Below, piece by piece: positions 14,642 to 23,400 of a stretch of DNA of 30,600 nucleotides. The position numbers were made by a program, and so were the translations under genes. The first letter of the stretch is position 1. Each line of letters starts with the position of its first letter. Under the pieces are notes generated by a model that saw nothing but the letters and a program-made list of their open reading frames with translations, was not told the origin of the DNA and made no database searches. This DNA is from a virus: positions 1 through 30,600 of IMG/VR virus record IMGVR_UViG_3300042691_015855. The stretch is one strand, 5' to 3'.

Positions 14642-15391
14642 ATGAAAGAACAAATAAACTCAGCTATTCAATGGCTAAAAGACCAACCTATTAAAGGTTG
14701 TATTACAGGAAGTTGCCTGTTAGATTATTATGAAGGACAGGATGTAGATATTTTTGTTTATGATGAGAAATCATTTATTAAACTATTATTTGCAATGCAC
14801 CATTCACCAATGTTTAATATATTGGACCCATTAGAGAAATGGAAATTTAATCAATATATAGATGTAAATGATTCTACTTTTTACAAGTTTGGATTAATTA
14901 CTATTAAATTTATGTACAATACTTGTGTTCCTGTGAATATAGTATTAAAGAAAAAGTGTCAGGATATATTTTCAGTGATTTCATCTTTTGACATAGACAT
15001 TATTTGTAGGGGTTATGATATTCAAACTCAACAATATTTAGATCTATCTCAGAATTTACCAGATAAAACAGCTACTTGGAATAGATGGAATACTGCTTTT
15101 AGTAGTGATGAAATCTGGCAAATAAGTAGAATACTAAGACAGTTAGAAAGATGTTTTAAATATCATAAGAGAGGTTATAATACAGATTTAATTGTATTAA
15201 AATACATTGAATTAATTGAGAAGTTAGAAGAATTTGAAAGCTGTTTTAATTCTGAAAATTTTAATGAAAAACTAAAAGTAACTAAAGCTAACATAGCTAT
15301 AGTAAAACAAATTTGCCAACTATGGTTGGAAACACATGAAATAACTGATGAGCAATTGGAGTTATTAAAAATAAAAATGAAGGAAATATGA
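14642..15391 (+). CDS. Nucleotidyltransferase-fold protein, possibly degenerate
   Basis: The product has 249 residues. An N-terminal DNA polymerase beta-type nucleotidyltransferase core is suggested by ITGSCLLDYYEGQDVDIFVY: G23-S24, then D34-x-D36, the first two catalytic Asp. The third carboxylate is expected in PVNIVL, where Asn (N99) stands instead of Asp, and the following SSFDIDIICRGYD recalls a segment in phage and giant-virus proteins of this fold. The C-terminal 100 residues are helical and charged. I place the start at the ATG at 14642, because the earlier in-frame ATG lies inside the terminator hairpin. Whether the protein transfers nucleotides is uncertain. Confidence 0.65.
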   Translation: MKEQINSAIQWLKDQPIKGCITGSCLLDYYEGQDVDIFVYDEKSFIKLLFAMHHSPMFNILDPLEKWKFNQYIDVNDSTFYKFGLITIKFMYNTCVPVNIVLKKKCQDIFSVISSFDIDIICRGYDIQTQQYLDLSQNLPDKTATWNRWNTAFSSDEIWQISRILRQLERCFKYHKRGYNTDLIVLKYIELIEKLEEFESCFNSENFNEKLKVTKANIAIVKQICQLWLETHEITDEQLELLKIKMKEI

Positions 15392-15585
15392 GATTAACAT
15401 TAGATGATCTTTTGAATGCTTTACAAAATCCTAATACAAAGGGAGTAAAGTTAGAAAATAATAGAGATACTTGGGCAAGAATTGGTAATGGAGATTCTTT
15501 TAGTGAATTAGGAATGGAAACTTCTGCATTAAAAGCATTCTTACAAGAATGGATTGATGAAAATCCATATATGAACATCGGGTAA
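15388..15585 (+). CDS. Small hypothetical protein
   Basis: The product has 65 residues with two probable helices (LTLDDLLNALQNP and ALKAFLQEWIDENPY) and a Gly/Asn-rich middle. It overlaps the nucleotidyltransferase-fold gene as ATGA and the next ATG follows its stop after two bases. No recognisable domain. Confidence 0.6.
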   Translation: MRLTLDDLLNALQNPNTKGVKLENNRDTWARIGNGDSFSELGMETSALKAFLQEWIDENPYMNIG

Positions 15586-15587
15586 TT

Positions 15588-15863
15588 ATGAAACAGAAAT
15601 TAGTAGAATTTATAGAAAATAATAGTTTAAACTTTAACACTTCAGGAAGTGGTTTAAATTCAGCTTGTGTAATTATATCAGGATATGCTTTATATTTGCG
15701 TATAGAGAGCACTGAAGTTATTAAAGAAGCTATTGGTGAGGTATTTCCTAAATCAATAGGAAATTTTGAGAAAGAATTAGATAGAGTGTTTGAATATGCT
15801 CAAAATAATAATTATGGTAATTATTGGAAAACAACAGAAGCCGGATTAATATACAAATTTTAA
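15588..15863 (+). CDS. Small hypothetical protein
   Basis: The product has 91 residues. It begins with an amphipathic helix (MKQKLVEFIENN), has a strand-like segment (SACVIISGYALYLRIES) and ends with an aromatic-rich region (NNNYGNYWKTTEAGLIYKF). This is consistent with a small mixed fold. It lies between the 65-residue gene and the DUF932-like gene with 1-2-base gaps. Family unknown. Confidence 0.6.
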   Translation: MKQKLVEFIENNSLNFNTSGSGLNSACVIISGYALYLRIESTEVIKEAIGEVFPKSIGNFEKELDRVFEYAQNNNYGNYWKTTEAGLIYKF

Positions 15864-15864
15864 T

Positions 15865-16605
15865 ATGAAAAACTGGGAAACAAATGAAGACTTTTTAAAG
15901 TCTGTAGAAAAACCTACATACGAAGGTAGGTATTGTGCAATTCCTCATGATTTATTTATTGATGAAATTAATAATCAATTAGCAATCAAAGGAATGGAAA
16001 TAGAAAGTAAGAAGTATTTAGTAGCTAATAGAGGTCAAATAATGATTGGTGAATATGGTATTAAAGCTGATGATACAGAAATGAATATTAGTATTTCTTT
16101 TAGGAATAGCTATAATAAACAAGTTTCTGCTGCTATTAAATCAGGTGCTATTGTACTTGTTTGTAGTAATGGTATGTATAGTATAAGAGGAGAATCTTTT
16201 AAAAGAAAGCATTTAGGTGTAGATGCTTTTGCAGATACTCAAAGAAATATTTCTTTATCTATTGAGAGTGCAGAAAAAGAATATAAGAAACTATTGCAAG
16301 ATAGGGATGAGTTAAAAGAAATAACTGTAACTAAGAAAATAATAGCAGAACTTGTTGGGGATATGTACCTTAATGAGTCTATTATTACAGAAACTCAATT
16401 ATCTTTGCTAAAGAATGAATTGAAGACTTCAAAGCATTTTACAGAAGATAATGCTTGGTGTTTCTATAATAATGTTACAGAAGTATTAAAAGATAATCAC
16501 CCTATGAATTACATGAGGCAACATTTGAAAGTTTATAGTTATTTGAGTGATAATTTTGATCTTACTAATAGACCTAAAATTTATAAACAACTTTTATTAT
16601 CGTGA
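15865..16605 (+). CDS. DUF932-like phage/plasmid protein
   Basis: The product has 246 residues. The central region, SFRNSYNKQVSAAIKSGAI and then VLVCSNGMYS (about 78-106) followed by KRKHLG, resembles DUF932, a family found in phages and plasmids whose members carry an 'S.D.S.a......V.CSN' core; its function is not established. The C-terminal half is helical, with a Lys/Glu segment around residues 130-175. The position beside primase-like and nucleotidyltransferase-like genes suggests a role in replication or anti-host defence, which is inference. The last bases overlap the GTG start of the next gene. Confidence 0.6.
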   Translation: MKNWETNEDFLKSVEKPTYEGRYCAIPHDLFIDEINNQLAIKGMEIESKKYLVANRGQIMIGEYGIKADDTEMNISISFRNSYNKQVSAAIKSGAIVLVCSNGMYSIRGESFKRKHLGVDAFADTQRNISLSIESAEKEYKKLLQDRDELKEITVTKKIIAELVGDMYLNESIITETQLSLLKNELKTSKHFTEDNAWCFYNNVTEVLKDNHPMNYMRQHLKVYSYLSDNFDLTNRPKIYKQLLLS

Positions 16606-17033
16606 AATCTTTCTTATTAAAAGGAAAACAACCCATTATTAAATGGGGTATGCTACCAGATCAAGTTTATTTTGAAGGGGAAGTTCCTGAAGGTTACTCT
16701 TTAGCAGTTTCCCCTTCAGGAAACTATATTGTAGTAGATGTTGACAGACATGGGGATACTAGTGGGTTTGAGAATATTCCTCATTTAGTACAAATGGAAT
16801 TAGATAAAACTTTGCAATACCCTACTAAAAATGATGGCAAGCATTATTGGATGTATTACTCAGGTGATAAACCTTTAGGGAATAAAACTAGTGGATTGGG
16901 AATAGATTTAAGAACTAATAAGGGTTATGTAGTATGGTATCCTAAAACAGATATAAGAAACTGTTTAGATCAAATACAACCTACTTCTGAGAATATGAAC
17001 CAATGGTTAGAAAAATTGTTCTCTTATAAATAA
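16602..17033 (+). CDS. Minimal stand-alone Prim-Pol domain (archaeo-eukaryotic primase family)
   Basis: The product has 143 residues from a GTG start that overlaps the previous TGA. It resembles the N-terminal primase/polymerase domain of plasmid and phage replication proteins and retains the three archaeo-eukaryotic primase motifs: hhhDhD at YIVVDVDRHGD (D46, D48), the sxH motif at NDGKHYWMYY (H81) and the hD motif at GLGIDLRTNKGYVV (D102). The N-terminus (KGKQPIIKWG) also fits Prim-Pol proteins that begin 'GK.P....W'. The helical primase extension and helicase part that normally follow are absent. It may prime DNA, fill gaps, or act as a nucleotide-binding regulator beside the TOPRIM primase at 1131-2159. 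Confidence 0.72.
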   Translation: MKSFLLKGKQPIIKWGMLPDQVYFEGEVPEGYSLAVSPSGNYIVVDVDRHGDTSGFENIPHLVQMELDKTLQYPTKNDGKHYWMYYSGDKPLGNKTSGLGIDLRTNKGYVVWYPKTDIRNCLDQIQPTSENMNQWLEKLFSYK

Positions 17034-17037
17034 TATC

Positions 17038-17088
17038 TAATATATTATACATTAACTGTTAAAACAATGGTTAATGTATAATATATTA
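17038..17088. repeat. 19-bp perfect inverted repeat, A+T-rich
   Basis: TAATATATTATACATTAAC (17038-17056) and GTTAATGTATAATATATTA (17070-17088) are exact reverse complements around a 13-base loop. The arms also contain short self-palindromic runs of TATA type. It fills the 70-base gap between the Prim-Pol gene and the ATG at 17104. No T-tract follows and the stem is nearly all A-T, so it is unlike the terminators in this window. It could be a protein-binding operator, a replication-linked structure, or an mRNA leader hairpin. Confidence 0.8.
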
Positions 17089-17103
17089 TACAAAATAAAA
17101 ATT

Positions 17104-17382
17104 ATGAAACAGAAAAAAATTGATGAAATTATATTAGAAATATATGATGTTCTATATAAAAATGCTGAACCATCAGCTAATTTTAGACAACTAATAGAAG
17201 ATGGTGAAACTGTTAAACCTTTTTGGTTTATGAATTATTATCTAAGTGATAATGAACAAGAAGTAATTATTGAGGAGATATTAACCAAGCATAAGATTAA
17301 AGACAAGTATAAAAGAAGATCATTTAAACTTAGTGTTATGCTAGGTTGTAGTCCTACTGGTACAAAGAAAGAAATTAAATAA
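17104..17382 (+). CDS. Hypothetical protein, last gene of the rightward block
   Basis: The product has 92 residues, helical and basic at its C-terminus (KHKIKDKYKRRSFKLS, then GCSPTGTKK). I start it at the ATG at 17104, 15 bases after the large inverted repeat, because the earlier in-frame ATG lies inside the repeat arm. The region DNEQEVIIEEILTKHKIKD precedes the basic tail, which could bind nucleic acid. Its stop codon forms part of the shared terminator stem. No family recognised. Confidence 0.65.
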   Translation: MKQKKIDEIILEIYDVLYKNAEPSANFRQLIEDGETVKPFWFMNYYLSDNEQEVIIEEILTKHKIKDKYKRRSFKLSVMLGCSPTGTKKEIK

Positions 17383-17400
17383 CCCCTATTGGGGTTATTT
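17377..17400. terminator. Bidirectional terminator shared by the convergent gene blocks
   Basis: A 10-bp stem (AAATAACCCC at 17377-17386, GGGGTTATTT at 17391-17400) with a TATT loop has T-rich 3' ends when read from either strand. It includes the TAA stop of the + strand gene (17380-17382) and the TAA stop of the - strand giant gene (17395-17397 on the + strand). One hairpin therefore serves both directions. Confidence 0.85.
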
Positions 17401-20400
17401 AGTTGTCATTTTCATATACTTAATTGCATTTTCAGGATCTGAGTTAACTCCATTATATCCCCAAAACTTTAAAAACTTGGCCCATAATTTACTATCTCCT
17501 TTTTCCCAAATACCACTATCTCTTTTATAAACTGCAAAAGGATCTGTCATTTGAGTTAAAAGAGAAGATAATCTATCTAATACAGAAAATACTGGAATTG
17601 GATTTTTAACAGTTTTATAAACTTCTTTTACAGAAGGCATACCTAAGAAATTTTGAGGATCTCCAAATGTTCCATAAATACCTAATTCACTATTAATCCT
17701 CATTGATAAATACAATAAATGTTTTAATTTAGCTTTCTCATCATCATCTCCAGCTTCCATTAAACTATTTAAAATAATAATAAACATACCACTAGCTGCA
17801 ACAATTAATAATTCTCTTCTAGCTCTTCTTAAATTTTGTTTTTCTGCAGGGCTATAATACCCATTATCAACTCCGGCTATAAATCTACTTAGTTGTTTAA
17901 CATCAGTTGCTAAATGTTTATAAAAAGTTATCCAATATCCTTCAGTTATAACTCCTAATTCTTGATCAATACCTTTAGACTTATACCTTTTCTTAATTCC
18001 TGGAAGTAAGAATTTTTTATACATGGTTAGTAATTTACCTGCTGAATATCTTTCAATTTGAATTTTATCCTGGGAATTATATATACCATGCATTCTTTTA
18101 TTCAACCCATGTAATGTAGATTGTATATCTCTTGAAATAAGTCCATTTTCTGAAGGTGCTTGAATGTTTACCCCCTCTTTTAGCTTTATTTCGCCAGTTG
18201 TTTTATCTAATGTATATGCATCAAATAAAGTAATAACTTCTCCTTTATTAGTAGTTACTTTAGTATCTAATAACATAGCTATCATAGTTCTAACTTGAAT
18301 AGCATGTTCCCCTTGCTGTTGCATAAAAAACCAAGTATCAGTATTAAATAACTTTTTAAAAGCAGTTTTAGAAATATTTCTTCCTGCAGAATCTTTATAC
18401 TCTCCTTGCATAGGATCATATAAATCTACTAGCTGACCTAACAAACTTTTAGAGTAAGGAGAATTAAAATCTTTAATAAAGTTTGTAATATTACCATCAT
18501 AAATAGCTCTTGATTTTAACCAGGCTGTATCTGAAAAAAATTGTTTAGCAGCAGACTCCATTAGAGCTTGTATGTTAGCTTGTAAATAATTGGCCACACT
18601 ACCTATAGGATTACCACCTACTTGTGTCACAGAAGCAAAACTCATTAATCCTCCAATTAGTTTATCTACTGGAACCCCTAAAACTTTTTGATCAGTTTTT
18701 ATATCTAATTTTCCATAGATTTGATTATCTATGTGCATAGCTAATAATGAAGCTATGTTATTACCTCCTAGTTTTTTCTTGTATTTTAAGAATTCATCTT
18801 TAACTCCAGCTTTTTCAACTAAGGCATCTACATATTTATTGCCAGCATCATCTGTTTTATAAGGAGCATTCTTAGTTACATTTTCTAAAAGCATTTCTCC
18901 AACATTAGCCATTTTAGATTTAACTTCATATTCTAAAGATTCAGCTTCATACATAACTATAGACTGTATTAAGTCCAAAGAAACATCATCAGCTTTCATG
19001 TTAAAGTTAAATATCATAGGAATGGTTTTACCATCTTCCCCATACTTACTAACTTCTTCATCTTTAAAAGAAATTAATTCACTTCCTACATATTTTAAAT
19101 GGTTAACTAATCCTTTATCAGTAACACTATCCCAACCTGATTTCTTAATAGATGGAAGAATATAACCCATTTTATGAGGTAATCTTTCCTGAGATTTAAA
19201 ATAAGAAGCTACTAAAAATTTATAGTATTCAAATTTAGGAGATGCTTTTAATTGCTCATATTTATCATTCTTAAATTTAGTAGGGTTGAGCATTAAAAAT
19301 TCTTTATCATAAGTAGTTCCAGTTTCACTAGTATAACCATTTGATTTATTAATAAAATTAGTTAAATCATTCTGAGATATAACACCTTCTTCTACAAGCT
19401 TTTGTTTTTCTTTAATTAAAGTGTCTATACTTTTCTGTAAAACAATTCTCTCTTGTGTAACAGGGTTAATTACAACTACATCTTCAGACTGAGGTATTCT
19501 AACAAAGTTATCTTTATAAAAGTTTCTCCATAATGATTTTTCATCAGCTACATTATCTGCTAAATTTAATCTCTTATAGTGGTTAGCTTTAACCTGATTG
19601 TATTTATTATAATCTATTTCAGATACAAAAGACATACTCTCACTAAATACTGGAGAACCTTGGTCATCTAACTTTTCAAAAACATTAACTTTTTCATACA
19701 ACCCTTGATTGTAATCAGAAGGATTATCTTTATTTCCAAAAGAAGTTTTTTCAAAAGCTGCTCCAGCTTCTCTTTCAAATTTAACTAGTTTTTGTCTAGC
19801 ATCTTCCATTTTATCTTTTAATACTCTATCAAAAGAAGAAATTAATTCATTAGAACTACTAGCAGCAGGAGTAAACCAAGTATCTAACCAAGCTATATCT
19901 TCTGAACTTCCATATTTTAAACTTTTTATTAAAACATCTCTTGTAATCCCCTTCTCAGATTTTAATTTTTTAACATCAAACTCATACTGTTTAGTTAGTT
20001 TTTCTTTTATTTTAGGATTAGTAGTTTTGTCAATTCTTTCTTTCTGAAAAACTAAAGTTTTTTCTACTTCTGCATTAGCAGTTTTAGACACACCTTGTAA
20101 TAAAAAATCAGCTAATAAATCAACACTTTGATTTTGATAAGTTTTATTGATAATAGAAACTCCTTTTTGAATTTCTTCAAGCTTTGAAAACATCTCTGAT
20201 TTCAAATCTTTATCAGAGTTAGAATCTAATATAAATCTTAGGTCATCTAATATAGGGGAGTATAAATCATTTATAGTTTTAATGTATAAAAGTTTATCAA
20301 TAGCTTGAGCTTGAGTCAACTCTCCATTAACTATTTTATTATTTAATAAAACAATTTGTGCAGGTAATCCAAGGACAGATATTTTTTTATCTACTCTTGT

Positions 20401-23400
20401 TATTAATTTATTAGTAAACTGGTAATGTAAAGCGTTAACAAATTCTGTCAATTTTTTAATAGGTTCAGCTTGATTTAAAGTTTCTAATACTTCTTTAGTT
20501 TGTAATAAAGCAGCTTGTTTACTTGCAGTATCTGGAAGTTTATTAACACTCTTTAATCTTTTATGTAAAATGATTTTAATATTATTTATCAAAGTAACTT
20601 GTTGATCATTATATGTGTTATCTAAACCAGTAGGCTTTGATGGAGCATCATAAAACTGATCTACTATATATGAATAAGCATTTACAGGAACTTCATCTTC
20701 AACATAAGCTTCTTCTAAAACATCTTTTTGATTAGGTAAATAAACCGGTAATACACCTAAATCATCTTTTTCAAATACTAACCCATTGGTCAATGCTAAT
20801 CCTTTATAAATAGATAACTGAGCTGCATGAGTTTGTTTTTTAGAAGCACTTCCATAAGTTTTCATGTAATCAAAAGAAGTAGTAGAGTATTTAGTAGATT
20901 TTAAATCTAAGATTTTAACTTTACCTTCTGGAGATATTAACAAAAGATCTAATGTTCCTGCAATCTTGTTATTACTATCACCTAATATAACTTGAGGAAT
21001 GATTAAATAATTTTTATATTTATCAAGTGACTTTTTTAATTCATCATAAGTTTTACTAAGAGTTTCTTCATTTACTACAACTTCTTCAGCATTATCTTTA
21101 TCAACTCTAATTTTATGAGCTTCAAGAACATTCTGCACAGCAGAAGATTTATCTACACCATTAACTAATTCTTGTAATAAATCATCAAATTGATTACCAA
21201 ATTCTCTAGCTTTTCCACCTAAATCTACATCTCCAAAGTATTCAAAGTAAGCTTGTTCTCCATTAGGGCCAGCTAATTTCTTTAAAAAACTAGTAGCTCT
21301 TTGATATTTTTGTCCATTAACAGGAGATATATATTCATTTTCTGTACTACCTAACTTTTGCCATTTACTTATTTTATTAATAACATCTATTTGATTAGCT
21401 GTAATATTATTACCTGTATTAGCAGCATAATTAGAAATAGCCATAGTTAATGAAGTATTAAATCCTACGTTATTACTAAATTCAGGAGTTGATGGAGCAA
21501 CTTCATTAGGATCTATGTATTGTTCTAAGTGTATATTACTTAAATCTAGTGTAGTATCAGGGTCTAAAACAAATAAAGCTATATCTTTTAAAGATAGTTC
21601 CATTATTTGTTTATCTGACATATTTTTTAAATCAGGAATTAAAAAACTTTTAATATAGTTACAAACTTGTTTCCAAAATCTAGTAGCTATGTTACTTTTT
21701 TGAGGAAGGTCTTCTAAGATAGTAATAGATTCATTTTCTATTTCTGTAGTAATAACTTCTCTCCAACCTCTTTCAGTTAGTTTTCCATTAGAATATAATT
21801 CACTAGTGTATTTTTTAGTTATTAATTCATTGATTAAACTTTCTTCAGTTCTTTTTTTCAATATATCAGCTTTAAACTGTTTAAAAGATAAAGGCTTAGT
21901 TTTATATAACCATTCAACTAAAGGGTGTGTAAACTCATGTAATGCTGAATTAAAGGAACTTTTATTAGTTCCTAGTATAACTATGTTGTCTTTAGGATCA
22001 TAAGCTCCTGAAGCTTTTTTAGAAAGATTATCATTGAATTCATTTTCACTTAAAATTTTAAAGTTTACTCCAAATTTTTTAAAGAATCTTTGAGCATAAA
22101 AAGTTAAGTCAGCTTTAGATAATGGAACTGCATTATTGTTATTACTAAATTCTACAGGTTGTTTAACAAACTCTTTAAACCCATTTATATCTTGTTTAGA
22201 ACCTAATATGTGAATTTGTTCTGGTTCTTTTACTGCTACCCAATTTATTGCAGGAGTATCGCTAAAAGCTTCTACACCTCTTTCTTTAGCACTTTTTTGA
22301 TTTATTATAAGAGAATCGTTTTCTACAAGATTAATTTGTTTTAGATTTCCAAATTTACTTAGTTCTAAACTATTACTTTCTATAGGTGTTTGAGAGTTTA
22401 TAACAGCAGCTACTTCAAATTTTGTTTTACCACCTTCATCTAAATTTGAACCAAAAACTGTAATATCTTTTTTTAATTTAGAAAAATAAATAGCCATATT
22501 ATAACCTAATTCTTTACTAAATCTTTTAATAAAATTATCAATTTTATTATCGGTTTGATGATAAACAATATCTTTTACTTTACTATCAGGAAATATACTA
22601 TCAAGATATTGAGAGTATAGTTGTAAAGCTTGTTGTTTTTGTTCAATGAATTTTTCTAAAACTGCTATTTTTTGTTTTGATTTAGTTATAGCATTTTCTT
22701 TTTCAGAAGCTTCTCCAAACCCACCCTCAAATTGTCCAGTAGAAGGATTAAATCCTTTAGGTAATCCTGTTTTTTCATCAATGCCTGTTTCTCTAATTGG
22801 TGTGGTTTCTTCTTCTAAAAGTCTTTTTTTATAACCTAATAAAATTTTATTTAAATCTAATTTAGATTCATTTATTCCAGATATGAGTAATTTCCAAGAA
22901 CTTTCTGAATATCCGTAGGGTATAGTTTCTCCTTTATATTTATTATATAATTCAGTACCTCTTACTAAATCAAATAAAGGATTTCTTAACTGTTCAATTA
23001 ACTGTTCTTTTTCTTGATTAGAAAAATTATTAAATCCTAAAGCTTCATATACTTCATTAGCTAACTCAGGATTAGAATCAAATAGTTCTTCTACTCCTGG
23101 TTTAATATTATTTGATTCAGATATAGATTTTGAACTTGCTAGTTTACTATCATCAGCAACATTGCTTACATTATAAAACATGAAACTATTAGTCTGAATT
23201 ATTTTATTTAATTTTTCAGCAGTAGATACATTAAATTTTTCAGTTTTATATTTGGCTTCTTTATTAAATAATTGTAAAACAGAATTAATAAATTTTTGCC
23301 ATAATGTAAGTTCAGTTTGAACTTCTTCTTTTATACCTTCTAATAATTTTTTAAAATCTGGATTAGAAAAAGCTTCTGATAAAAATTCATGTTCATCTTT

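Noticed and set aside
17074-17103. Earlier ATG as the start of the last + strand gene
   Set aside because: It lies within the 19-bp inverted repeat arm and adds ten low-complexity residues. The ATG at 17104 is the better choice.
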